64,000 nt of DNA from Microvirga aerophila (GTDB lineage: Bacteria; Pseudomonadota; Alphaproteobacteria; Rhizobiales; Beijerinckiaceae): positions 1 to 64,000 of the forward strand of contig NZ_QOIO01000018.1 of NCBI RefSeq assembly GCF_003332305.1, written 5' to 3'. Position numbers and translations under genes: made by a program. Position 1 is the stretch's first letter. Each line of letters starts with the position of its first letter. Below the pieces are notes generated by a model, which saw only the letters and a program-made list of their open reading frames with translations, was not told the DNA's origin and did no database searches. Below are positions 28,622 through 36,547 of the stretch, piece by piece.

Positions 28622-29569
28622 TCAGCGCGACGACGAACTGTTCAGCAGGCCGCAGAGCCCCTTCAGGTCGCTCTCGTAGCTGTCCGGAGAGGCCAGGACC
28701 ACAGCGCAATTGCGCCGAAGCTGCTGCTTCTGGCCAGCGCTCATGTTTCTCAACCCGGCCGCCACGCTGCCGGCCGGCGCAGGAGCGACCGAGGGCGAGC
28801 GCGGATTGACGCTGCCGGTCGCAGACGGGTTGCGGGTGGTCCCGCGTGTGGAGGTGCCTGTGGAACCCGCTCCAACGCCTGGCCGAATGCCACCGGTTCC
28901 CCCTGGAACGACGGAGCCGCCGCCCGACGTGCCCGAGCCCCCGATACCAAGGCCGACCCCGGCCGTCGCACCGTTCGATCCGCCAACATTGGCCCCGCCA
29001 CCGGCACTGATGCCGCCAGACCCGCCGATGCTGGCGCCGACCCCGGCCCCAATGCCGTTCGAGCCCCCCGCATTGGCCCCCGCCCCAGCATTGACCCCAT
29101 CGGAGCCGCCGATGCTGGCGCTAAGGCCCGCACTCACGCCCGCTGAGCCACCCACATTCGCGCCCGCGCCGGCCGAAACGCCGCCCGAACCGCCCACATT
29201 CGCACCACCCTCGGCCGAGACGCCGCCGGATCCGCCCACATTGGCTCCGGCTCCGGCGCTGGTCCCGCCCGCGCCGCCGATGCTTGCGCCGCCTCCGGCC
29301 GAGACACCGCCGGACCCGCCGACATTCGCGCCTGCACCGGCATTGACCCCATCGGAGCCGCCAATACTTGCGCCGACTCCGGCCGATATGCCGTCAGACC
29401 CTCCAATACTTGCACCGACGCCAGCCGACACACCATCCGACCCTCCGATGCTCGCGCCCCCACCTACCCCGACCTGCGCAACCGACGGATGCGATACGAG
29501 ACTGGCCACGAGGAGCGCCGCGACGGCGCAAACCGGTCCTTTGTAACGGCTATAGAGAACTCCGCTCAT
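28622..29569 (-). CDS. Exported glycine-rich 14-residue repeat protein
   Basis: The 315-residue protein has a signal peptide (about 1-32, ending SHPSVAQ). Twelve to thirteen tandem copies of a 14-residue unit such as GASIGGSDGVSAGV follow, alternating with GANVGGSGGVSAGA, up to residue about 215. A Gly/Thr/Arg linker comes next, then a conserved-looking helical C-terminus (NMSAGQKQQLRRNC...DLKGLCGLL) with two cysteines. The start has a perfect AGGAGG. The repeats could form a flexible or beta-solenoid surface structure. No family is recognised beyond low-complexity exported proteins of rhizobia. Confidence 0.8.
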   Translation of the reverse strand: MSGVLYSRYKGPVCAVAALLVASLVSHPSVAQVGVGGGASIGGSDGVSAGVGASIGGSDGISAGVGASIGGSDGVNAGAGANVGGSGGVSAGGGASIGGAGGTSAGAGANVGGSGGVSAEGGANVGGSGGVSAGAGANVGGSAGVSAGLSASIGGSDGVNAGAGANAGGSNGIGAGVGASIGGSGGISAGGGANVGGSNGATAGVGLGIGGSGTSGGGSVVPGGTGGIRPGVGAGSTGTSTRGTTRNPSATGSVNPRSPSVAPAPAGSVAAGLRNMSAGQKQQLRRNCAVVLASPDSYESDLKGLCGLLNSSSSR

Positions 29570-29921
29570 ATGTACCTCCTATGGATGAGACCGACCGTCT
29601 CAATCAAAAGTAATAATCCCTAGGGGCTAGATGTTCCGTCCTGCTTCAAGAAATTTTTCCGGGTTTACTATTATTTACTGATCTGACACCGCAAAAACTG
29701 CGGCCGCAGAAGTATTCACCCGAATTTTATAACTATGTTACGTAACATTAAAGTTGTTAGTCATCCTGCCAACGGTGGTCGCCTGATGGCCGGCGAAGTC
29801 CGCCGTATGCGCCCCGAGATATTATCGTAGAGCAATAAGGAAATTCCCTTTGGACCGCGTTGATGAAGGACAGATAGCTGAGGTACCGGAGCCCCGACCC
29901 GGCCTCGGGCAGGAGATGACG
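29570..29921. other. Divergent intergenic region with perfect palindrome
   Basis: This AT-rich region lies between the glycine-repeat gene and the DUF4336 gene. It holds GAGAC-CGACC-GTCTC (about 29588-29602) and the perfect 14-bp palindrome ATGTTAC-GTAACAT (29735-29748), a plausible binding site for a dimeric regulator. No gene was seen. Confidence 0.4.
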
Positions 29922-30665
29922 ATGGCCTCCGATCAAGACGTGACCTACCCTCCCGTGGATGTCCTCAAGCCTGTCGCGGAGAATATCTGGATCGTCGACA
30001 GCGGTCCGCAGCAAGCCATGGGCCTGTCGCTTCCGGTGCGGATGACCGTGATCCGGCTTGCCTCGGGTGACGTGTGGCTCCACTCCCCGACGCGGTTCAA
30101 TGCGGAACTGCGGCGGGAGATCGAAATTCTCGGCCCCATCCGCCACATCGTCGCCCCCAACGTGGCCCACTGGACGCATCTCAAGGACTGGCAGAGCCGC
30201 TGCCCCGCCGCCGTCACATCCGCCGCGCCGGGCCTGCGCGAACGCGCCCAGGTGAAAGCCGCTGGCCTGCGCCTCGACCGCGACCTTACCGACGCTCCAC
30301 CGGATTCATGGGGTGACGAGATCGACCAGACCATCATTCCAGGCGGCGCGGGCTTCCATGAAGTCGCCTTCCTTCACCGGCCCACACGCACGCTCATCCT
30401 GACCGATCTCATCCAGAACCTCGAACCGCACAAACTGTCCCTCGGCACGCGCCTCTTCGCCAAGCTCACCGGCGTGCAAGCACCCGACGGCAAGGCTCCC
30501 GCCTACCTCCGCCTCGTCATCCGCATGCGCCGCCACGACGCCAGGGAAGCCGTCTCGCGCCTCGTCGCCTGGGCCCCCGACCGCGTCATCTTCAGCCACG
30601 GCCGCTGGTTGGAGCGGGACGGGACAGAGCAGATGCGGCGGGCGTTTCGGTGGTTGTTGGGGTGA
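29922..30665 (+). CDS. DUF4336 domain protein (metallo-beta-lactamase-fold relative)
   Basis: The 247-residue protein begins at 29922, where AGGAG precedes it by six bases; an in-frame start 72 bases upstream is less likely. It shows the DUF4336 pattern: ENIWIVDSG, GLSLPVRMTVIRLASGDVWLHSP, HIVAPNVAHWTHLKDW, the FLHRPTRTLILTDLI strand and a late VIFSHGRWL. The fold is like metallo-beta-lactamases, with retained histidines but without the full HxHxDH motif, so hydrolase activity is uncertain. It lies in the accessory region next to an AT-rich patch. Confidence 0.8.
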   Translation: MASDQDVTYPPVDVLKPVAENIWIVDSGPQQAMGLSLPVRMTVIRLASGDVWLHSPTRFNAELRREIEILGPIRHIVAPNVAHWTHLKDWQSRCPAAVTSAAPGLRERAQVKAAGLRLDRDLTDAPPDSWGDEIDQTIIPGGAGFHEVAFLHRPTRTLILTDLIQNLEPHKLSLGTRLFAKLTGVQAPDGKAPAYLRLVIRMRRHDAREAVSRLVAWAPDRVIFSHGRWLERDGTEQMRRAFRWLLG

Positions 30666-30752
30666 CGAAGAATGAGCTGTGAATTGCAGCCCGATACATA
30701 AAGAGCTACAAATAAGTATAAAGAGAACTGCCAAACTTATCCAGGTGTACCG

Positions 30753-31553
30753 GTGGCTGATAGAGAAGATCAGTATGAATTAACGCAGGAGGATTTCGAG
30801 CAACAGCTTGAAGATCAGCTGCAATTCCTAGAGAACTCAGCAAAAGTTTATGATGACGGCTTTGAAAGCGAAGCGAAACGGCTTGCTGTCACACTTCGAG
30901 TTTTGCTTCACGATACGCGATCATCGACGAGCGTTCTCACGCACCTAGGAATTAAAAACCAGCCATTCCTCGACACAGCTCTAAAGGATCCACACTCAGA
31001 GACACCTGTATTGAAATCGTATTCTGGTCTTGTCGCTGCGTATTCTGGCCCCGAAGGAGCAAGATTCATACCGCACCTTGATACCACCGCATCAACGTCA
31101 CGTCTGGTAGATTTCGAAACTTGGTGGACACAACCTGTCATCATCGACACAGAGAGTCGTAAGCTCTCACGCGCAGATCTCATCCGTACCGCTGCAGATC
31201 AGGATGGTGGCAAGCATGTCGATGCTCGCTTGAACAGGGCATATGCGGAAATCAGCAGAAAAAACTCACTCCAGTGGTTCTCTGGCCGATCTGAAGAGTT
31301 TTCTCCGCTACGTGGAGCTGAAGGTGCTTCCATTCGTCAGATCGCTCACGAAGTATTAAAAACTCTTCGTCCCAACTATACCAAGGCTACTACTCACGAA
31401 ACAGGCTTCGCCGTTAGCGGATTTGAAATAGTGTTCTCGCCGTGTATTCCTGATAGTGCGTCTCGAATAATACCTCAGGAGATGCGGCGGAATGAGTGTT
31501 GCTATTGTGGTAGCGGTCTTAGATACAAGCATTGTCATGGCCGGACTTCGTAA
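30753..31553 (+). CDS. Hypothetical protein with C-terminal SEC-C metal-binding motif
   Basis: The 266-residue protein probably starts at GTG. It has an acidic helical N-terminus, an uncharacterised middle and a C-terminal zinc-binding SEC-C motif: Cys250-x-Cys252 and Cys261-His262 in the form CYCGSGLRYKHCH. SEC-C motifs occur at the end of SecA and in many unrelated proteins, often linked to defence or translation-associated functions. The base composition is clearly more AT-rich than the neighbours (for example AAAACTCTTCGTCC-type codons), which suggests recent acquisition. No partner gene is visible, so I assign no function. Confidence 0.65.
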   Translation: MADREDQYELTQEDFEQQLEDQLQFLENSAKVYDDGFESEAKRLAVTLRVLLHDTRSSTSVLTHLGIKNQPFLDTALKDPHSETPVLKSYSGLVAAYSGPEGARFIPHLDTTASTSRLVDFETWWTQPVIIDTESRKLSRADLIRTAADQDGGKHVDARLNRAYAEISRKNSLQWFSGRSEEFSPLRGAEGASIRQIAHEVLKTLRPNYTKATTHETGFAVSGFEIVFSPCIPDSASRIIPQEMRRNECCYCGSGLRYKHCHGRTS

Positions 31554-31843
31554 TAGGTGAAAGACCCGCTCATTCGCATGTTTTGCCCAGGACTAGTCAT
31601 AGCAGCATTAAGATGACAGCATTGGTGGTAGCAGTAGAGCGTCGCTATCACTACCCTCGCCTTGTCATCACGATAGTCCAGCACCAGCCACACCACGACG
31701 ATCTCCCGCAACCCCCGCATCACAATCCACGTCACGCCGAGCACCGTCACAGGAATGGCGACGACCCACAGCACTTAAATGCTCTCCGGCCATGTGTGGA
31801 ATTTCGAGAGCCAATCGGCCACCACGCTGTAAGGCTGCTCCAT
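31535..31843 (-). pseudogene. Small membrane protein gene with in-frame stop
   Basis: A frame starts at ATG 31843 with GGGAG eight bases before it and encodes 22 residues (MEQPYSVVADWLSKFHTWPESI). It hits TAA at 31777-31775, then continues in the same frame with a strongly hydrophobic helix (VLWVVAIPVTVLGVTWIVMRGL) and DYRDDKA. One C-to-T change (CAA to TAA) would explain the stop. The tail after about 31650 looks random, so the 3' part may also be lost or replaced. It could also be two short peptides. The gene is upstream of, and convergent with, the SEC-C gene. Confidence 0.5.
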
Positions 31844-31863
31844 CGCGAACTCCCTTGAGTGAA

Positions 31864-31888
31864 GCGACCACCAGCCGGGCTGGTGGTC
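31864..31888. repeat. 25-bp hairpin palindrome
   Basis: CGACCACCAGCC-G-GGCTGGTGGTCG is a near-perfect inverted repeat 21 bases upstream of the broken membrane-protein gene. It lacks a T-run. It could be an operator or a transcript-end hairpin of something upstream on the minus strand. Confidence 0.5.
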
Positions 31889-32112
31889 GGGGAGTTGAGA
31901 AGCCGCCTGTAGACGACCGCGATGACCTTTAGGCTTTCGCCCTGGACATGCGCCATCGCCTCCCCGGCCGTAGCTGGGAAGGCATCGTTGCGGCCAATGC
32001 CGGCCGCTACAGGAGGGGTTCTCACGCCCCGGAGCCGGGTGCGCCCGGTTCCACGGTCAGGCTTAGCATGGGCGACAGGCGGATCAAAGCCGGCCTGTCG
32101 CGTCGGGTACGC
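31889..32112. other. Intergenic remainder, no supported gene
   Basis: A minus-strand frame covers 32025-31747 (MRTPPVAAGIG...) and includes a peptide-like stretch ATAGEAMAHVQGESLKVIAVVYRRLL. It lacks a ribosome binding site and overlaps the broken gene. It may be the debris of an older gene. Confidence 0.3.
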
Positions 32113-32763
32113 TCACGATGGAGGCGGTACGGCGGGCGGGTCGGCCGGGGATGCCTCCCGGCCCTTCTCGCCCAGCAGCCGGCGCAAATCTTCGCTCAAG
32201 GTATCAGGGGCGATCGTCGCATATTGGGCGATGGTGATGCAGCGGTTCTCGATGCTCGCCATCACGACGGCCGAGGCCGTGCCGCGGGCAGCGTCGGGCT
32301 GCATGCTCGCCGGGCTGCGCCTGCCATCCGGTCCGTCCGGCTCGTCCTTCGTCAGTGCGATGACATACCAGACGTTTCCGGTCTTCGCCGCTTCCTCCAG
32401 GGTGCGAATGCGCTGCTTGGCCTCGTTCAGGGCCTTGCGGCGCTCTTCGATCGACTCGGCCCGGGTGAAGCCGAGATTGGGAGGCGTATCGCCGCTTTCC
32501 CCGTAGGGGTGGACGAAGTTCAGCGTCATCCGCAACCCGTCTACCTTCACCTCCTTGACCGGAAGGGCCGTTGCTTCTCTCCGGCCTTGGACGAAATCCC
32601 GAACCGCCACGTCGCAGGACCTGAACTCGTCCTGTTCCTGCGCAAGCTGATTGGGCGGGGCGCGCTCCGGTGTGGAGGCGCCGCGCTTTCTGGGTGATGC
32701 GCCCTCGGCTCCTGCGGTGAGCGCTGCGGCGCATGCAATTGCTAGAAGGACAACACGTTTCAT
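32113..32763 (-). CDS. Exported hypothetical protein
   Basis: The 216-residue protein has a signal peptide (about 1-22, MKRVVLLAIACAAALTAGAEGA). The mature part has a Pro-rich start, then SCDVAVRDFVQGRR, VDGLRMTLNFVHPYGE, a coiled helix around EERRKALNEAKQRIRTLEEAAK, and a C-terminal segment with ENRCITIAQYATIAPDTLSEDLRRLLG. Two cysteines could form a disulfide. The C-terminal tail is Pro-rich (ADPPAVPPPS). No family is recognised. It is a single gene upstream of, and on the same strand as, the broken gene. Confidence 0.65.
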   Translation of the reverse strand: MKRVVLLAIACAAALTAGAEGASPRKRGASTPERAPPNQLAQEQDEFRSCDVAVRDFVQGRREATALPVKEVKVDGLRMTLNFVHPYGESGDTPPNLGFTRAESIEERRKALNEAKQRIRTLEEAAKTGNVWYVIALTKDEPDGPDGRRSPASMQPDAARGTASAVVMASIENRCITIAQYATIAPDTLSEDLRRLLGEKGREASPADPPAVPPPS

Positions 32764-32967
32764 GGCTCAATCCCCCCTCAACAGGAGGAACGCCGCCAAC
32801 TCGGCCAAAGGCCACGCTGCCGTTCAAATGTCGCCAATCCCATCCGAGAAGGCTGCCGCGCTTGACATATCAACGCGTCGGCCAGTTCCCGGTTGCTAAC
32901 CCGTTGGGATGGAGCCCGATGCTCCTTCCCGCAACCGGTTGCGTTCGGATTTGGCGGGCGCCCAGCG

Positions 32968-33945
32968 TTAACGCCCGTCCGGTTTCAGGGAGCCGCTGTC
33001 GTGGCCTCCCGTGGAGCCGCCTCCGGTGCCGATGGATCCCACCGACGCGCCCGGGCCTCCCCCTGGCGCCACACCGCCGGGCTGCAATCCGGTCGCAAGG
33101 CCGGACGGCGGCCGGGGCGGATTGGCGGAGGAGAACCCAGTGTTGGAGGACGCGCCCGCTCCGCCCGTGCCGGAGGTGGTTCCGGGCATGGGAGCAGCGG
33201 CCTCCCTGCCCATGGCCGAACCGGTGGAGGTTTGCCGGGCGGAGGTCTGGCCGGTGAATGTTTGGCCTGAGGTGCGGCTTCTCTCGAGGCTCGTGTCGAC
33301 CACGCCGCTCTGAAGGGGGAACGGCGGTTCCGGGCGGCGGCGCGCCGGACGGAGCGGGCCTGCATGTTTCGGACTCTGGCGGGCCATGCCCCAGCCAATC
33401 GCGGCCCCAATGGCCACCACGCCGCCAAGCACGCCGAGAACGGTTCCGGTCGATAGGCCATAGCGGCCCGGCATCAGGGCTTCCGGCAGGTGCCAGCGGC
33501 GGGACTGCAAGGACGCGATCTTGGCGCGCTCGAAGGAGCGCCTCAGGGTGTCGGTTTCCTGCGGCGCGAGGGTGGTCCTGGCGATCATCAGAACACCATG
33601 CTCCTCCCGGTCGAAATGGTTCGTCAGCGCGCTTTCGAGCTCCTTGAAATCCAGCGCCCAGGTCCGGCTGTTCTTGTTGGGATAGGCCGCAAGCCCGTGG
33701 AGACGGTCTCGGATCTCCTCGTGCTGCTGCGTGAGTTCGGAGAGATGCTGACTGGTTTGCGGATGGTGGGAAAGCGCAGGGTAGAGAACGCTTTCCATCG
33801 CGCCGATATGGCGCTCCACTTCGTCGTCGAGATCCTCGAACAGGTTCGCGCGGCTGTTCGGTCCGCCGCCCGTAGCGCGCAGGACCTCACGACAAAGCTC
33901 CCTGATGTTTGCGTGGTCGGCCGAAACCATCTGCCAGAGATCCAT
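32968..33945 (-). CDS. Membrane-anchored hemerythrin (HHE) domain protein
   Basis: The 325-residue protein has an N-terminal hemerythrin HHE domain in residues 1-140. Candidate di-iron ligands are His11, His46, Glu51, His75, His110 and Glu115/His116. One transmembrane helix follows at 165-188 (VLGVLGGVVAIGAAIGWGMA). A long Gly/Pro/Thr-rich, probably disordered tail of about 130 residues comes after it. With the sensor domain in the cytoplasm and the tail outside, it might store or sense oxygen, nitric oxide or iron near the membrane. The start at 33945 has AGGAGA; the longer upstream frame is not protein-like. Confidence 0.82.
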   Translation of the reverse strand: MDLWQMVSADHANIRELCREVLRATGGGPNSRANLFEDLDDEVERHIGAMESVLYPALSHHPQTSQHLSELTQQHEEIRDRLHGLAAYPNKNSRTWALDFKELESALTNHFDREEHGVLMIARTTLAPQETDTLRRSFERAKIASLQSRRWHLPEALMPGRYGLSTGTVLGVLGGVVAIGAAIGWGMARQSPKHAGPLRPARRRPEPPFPLQSGVVDTSLERSRTSGQTFTGQTSARQTSTGSAMGREAAAPMPGTTSGTGGAGASSNTGFSSANPPRPPSGLATGLQPGGVAPGGGPGASVGSIGTGGGSTGGHDSGSLKPDGR

Positions 33946-34143
33946 GACGCGTCTCCTGTTGTACCGTTTGATTTTCAGCCAGTGAACGGCTTGGTCGCGC
34001 GGCTGTTCCGCCCATCTTCCGGGTAATGGCCGTTCGAATGACCCAGCGACCCGGTCGCCTGCACTCAAGGTTGCAACCGTTCGCGCCCTCCTCCGTTTGC
34101 AGAGCGAAGGTTTCCGCAAGGATACAGGAAAAGGAACGATACC

Positions 34144-34740
34144 ATGGGTTTGCTTGATCAAGTGCTCGGCAACGTTCTCGGCTCGCGGCCGGGCGGCGGA
34201 ATGATGGGCGGTGGCATGGGCGGTGACGCTCTCGGAGGTCGCAGCGGCGGCGGAGGCATGTCGCCCCTCGTGATGGCCATCATTGCCCTGCTGGCCCAGA
34301 AATCCATGGGCGGTCGCGGCTCATCCGGCGGCGAGCTCGGCGATTTGCTGGGAGGCGGCGGTTCCGGTGGCGGGCTTGGCGGCCTGCTGGGAGGCGGCGG
34401 AGGCGGCGGCCTGGGAGGTCTTCTGAGTGGCCTCGGGGGCAGCGGCGGGCTCTCGGGCGGCGGCCTGGCTGGCGGCCTCGGAGGATTGCTCGACAGCTTC
34501 AGCCAGTCCGGACATGGGGACATCGCCAATTCATGGGTGGGTCCGGGTGAAAACCGTCCCATCGCGCCTAACCAGCTGGCGGATACCCTCGGGCCCGATA
34601 CGGTCGACCAGCTGTCGCAGCGGACCGGCATGCCGCAGCAGGATTTGCTCTCGGAACTCTCCCATGTGCTCCCGGGCGTGGTTGACCAGCTGACGCCGCA
34701 GGGGCGCCTGCCCAAGGAGGACGAGCTCCACCAGTATTGA
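34144..34740 (+). CDS. YidB-type DUF937 protein
   Basis: The 198-residue protein begins MGLLDQVLGNVLG, the typical DUF937 start. It has a very Gly-rich middle (GGGLGGLLGG repeats at about 60-120) and a conserved C-terminal part: SWVGPGENRPIAPNQLADTLGPDTVDQLSQRTGMPQQDLLSELSHVLPGVVDQLTPQGRLP. This C-terminal block resembles the helical domain of YidB family proteins. No signal peptide is present. The function of the family is unknown. The gene is divergent from the hemerythrin gene by about 200 bases. Confidence 0.85.
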   Translation: MGLLDQVLGNVLGSRPGGGMMGGGMGGDALGGRSGGGGMSPLVMAIIALLAQKSMGGRGSSGGELGDLLGGGGSGGGLGGLLGGGGGGGLGGLLSGLGGSGGLSGGGLAGGLGGLLDSFSQSGHGDIANSWVGPGENRPIAPNQLADTLGPDTVDQLSQRTGMPQQDLLSELSHVLPGVVDQLTPQGRLPKEDELHQY

Positions 34741-34823
34741 GCGGAGCCTCGGCGCAGGCCTACCGGCATTTGCCCTCCCGGGCGGCGGGAGGATGCGCTA
34801 CCATGAGGTCCGGAGGTCGGACC

Positions 34824-35135
34824 ATGAGATTGGCGCTTCTTGCCGCCTGTAGCGTCTTGCTGATCGCTCCCGCCGATGCGGCCCCGCTTGAGCGCGCACG
34901 CGGGGCCGCACCTCGAGCGTCCGCCTGCCCGCCCGGCTTTGCGGCCCTGGAGGGTTCGGATGCTTGTGTGCGGATCAGCGGCCGGGTGCAGGCGGAAACC
35001 ATATTCGGCTCGCCACGCACGCGCGATTCCCATGCCTTTGGGACCCGCGCCGGCGGGCGGATCCAGCTCGAAGTCAGGAAGCAGACGGAATACGGTCCGC
35101 TTCGCGCCGTGGTTCGCGGAGAGGGTTTCCGCTAG
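34824..35135 (+). CDS. Short exported porin-like fragment
   Basis: The 103-residue product has a signal peptide (MRLALLAACSVLLIAPADAAP). A segment typical of the start of rhizobial Porin_2 outer-membrane proteins follows: CPPGFAALEGSDACVRISGRVQAE with two cysteines, then GGRIQLEVRKQTEYGPLRAVVRGEG, which matches the beta strand pair of the barrel. Full porins have 350 or more residues, so this is either a degraded porin or a free-standing short paralogue. The reading frame itself is intact, and GGAGG precedes the start at 34824. An ATG at 34803 is also in frame. Confidence 0.65.
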   Translation: MRLALLAACSVLLIAPADAAPLERARGAAPRASACPPGFAALEGSDACVRISGRVQAETIFGSPRTRDSHAFGTRAGGRIQLEVRKQTEYGPLRAVVRGEGFR

Positions 35136-35165
35136 CCGGATATCGACCGACCATCTGCTCAACAA

Positions 35166-35203
35166 AAAAGCCCCGCCCGGCAATATCTGCCGGACGGGGC
35201 TTG
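35166..35203. terminator. Bidirectional terminator
   Basis: AAGCCCCG...CGGGGCTT with inner arms GGCA/TGCC forms a strong hairpin flanked by A-runs on the left. It separates the porin fragment (plus) from the convergent repeat protein (minus). Confidence 0.75.
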
Positions 35204-35225
35204 AACAGACTATGGGATGACGAGC

Positions 35226-35606
35226 TTAAGGCTTCGTATTGCCGTAGGTGCCCGGATTCGTGACCTGCGAACCGCTGGCGTTCGGAACCGGCGCAGCAGC
35301 GCCTGACGGCGCCATGTTCACGGAGCCGGTGGACGACGGATTCATGCCAGGCTGTGCTGTCGAGCCATAGGAGCACGGATTGTTCGCCTGCGAGCCGCTT
35401 GCGTTCGGAACCGGTGCGCAGGGAGCGCCCGAGTTCATGGCTTGGCCCGGCATCGCCGATGGCATGCCTGGGCTGGCGGTGTTGCCGTAGGTGTTGGGGT
35501 TCGTCACCTGCGAACCGCTGGCGTTCGGGACCGGCGGAGCACTTTGAGCCATCGCCCCGGCGGTGCTGAAAGCCAGCGCGCCAAACGCGAAAAGAATGCG
35601 ACGCAT
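35226..35606 (-). CDS. Exported protein with PVPNASGSQ repeats
   Basis: The 126-residue protein has a signal peptide (MRRILFAFGALAFSTAGAMAQ). Three copies of a roughly 18-residue unit follow, with the core PVPNASGSQ, then an xxNPxxYGxT half, spaced by Ser/Gly/Pro linkers. A cysteine pair occurs around the second copy (GAPCAPV, NPCSYG). The start at 35606 has GGAGAAACG upstream. The unit does not resemble a domain known to me; it may be a short cell-surface or periplasmic adhesive peptide. Confidence 0.75.
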   Translation of the reverse strand: MRRILFAFGALAFSTAGAMAQSAPPVPNASGSQVTNPNTYGNTASPGMPSAMPGQAMNSGAPCAPVPNASGSQANNPCSYGSTAQPGMNPSSTGSVNMAPSGAAAPVPNASGSQVTNPGTYGNTKP

Positions 35607-35748
35607 ATCGTTTCTCCATGGTTGATCAGCCAACAGGCTGGTTGCCGTGTCGGTCCGGGGTGCAACGCAGGGATTAGGACAAAGTTTCGATATGCCGCCG
35701 TGGGGCGATCACAGTATTGGGATGACGGTCGACTAGGTTAAGGACCGG

Positions 35749-35976
35749 TCAGTGCACCGTTGTCTTGAGATCCACCGACAGAAGAACCGTGCCTTGCGGA
35801 CACACAACATCAAGGTGCCAGCCCATCCACTCATCGGTAAAACCGTCAAGCTCCTGCCGCAGTTCTTGAATGGCCCTCAGCGCTTCCGTGCGCGCTGTTT
35901 CCAAATCGGCAACCTCGACGCCCGTGTCGTCGAGAATTGCATCTTCGCCGTTCACAAGATGAAAGTAGCAGCGCAT
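35749..35976 (-). CDS. DUF6894 family small protein
   Basis: The 75-residue protein starts MRCYFHLVNGEDAILDDTG and continues ETARTEALRAIQELRQ, the standard pattern of DUF6894, a family of about 75-residue proteins abundant in Methylobacterium, Microvirga and Bradyrhizobium. It is cytoplasmic with no catalytic motif, and its function is unknown. Multiple paralogues per genome are usual in these organisms. Confidence 0.85.
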   Translation of the reverse strand: MRCYFHLVNGEDAILDDTGVEVADLETARTEALRAIQELRQELDGFTDEWMGWHLDVVCPQGTVLLSVDLKTTVH

Positions 35977-36127
35977 CTGCGGCCTTCGTAAACAGGAACA
36001 GCCTCATTTGCTGCCTGCTTCGATCCATTAGCAAATCCAGCTAACCTATGTAAAGGTTCACAACAGAACCTTATCTATTCCTGCGTTGCATGGCTTAAGA
36101 ATTAAGAATAACGCGCCGCCGCAAAAA

Positions 36128-36547
36128 CTATTCGCCGCTCGCGTGTTCCACTGCATCCAAGGAAACCAGGCCGTCTGTGGACACCCACCCGACATCGGGC
36201 TGAGCACAATGGACCAGATAGACGCGCCCCTCGGCGATTTTCTCGACCCTGCATGGGACAGCTCTTCTTTCACCGGCAGGCCGGTAGACCACAATGCTGC
36301 CGATCTGGAGACGGTCATTGGTCTGGGAAGCAGCGTCTACCGCAGGCGCGGCGGAGTGATCCGTCGCCTCAGTGCCCTTCTGGCTCGCCCGCAATCGGTC
36401 AAGAGCAGCGATCGCCACGCGCGCGCGGTCGCGATACCGGTCGCCGACAGCCCTGACCAACGGACCCGTGGTACGGCCAGGATACCAGGATGATCCGCCG
36501 ACTTTGGCGAGTTCCTCGGCGACTGCTTCTACTTCTTCCTCCGTCAT
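36128..36547 (-). CDS. Hypothetical protein with SH3-like beta domain
   Basis: The 139-residue protein has an acidic helical N-terminus (MTEEEVEAVAEELAKVGGSSW), a middle RDRARVAIAALDRLRAS helix, and a C-terminal segment IGSIVVYRPAGERRAVPCRVEKIAEGRVYLVHCAQPDVGWVSTDGLVSL that reads like a small SH3-type barrel. No signal peptide is present. I do not recognise a family. The gene stands alone and faces the gene-poor stretch to its right. Confidence 0.6.
   Translation of the reverse strand: MTEEEVEAVAEELAKVGGSSWYPGRTTGPLVRAVGDRYRDRARVAIAALDRLRASQKGTEATDHSAAPAVDAASQTNDRLQIGSIVVYRPAGERRAVPCRVEKIAEGRVYLVHCAQPDVGWVSTDGLVSLDAVEHASGE

Noticed and set aside
28980-29480. DNA tandem repeat array
   Set aside because: The 42-bp periodicity is explained by the 14-residue protein repeat.
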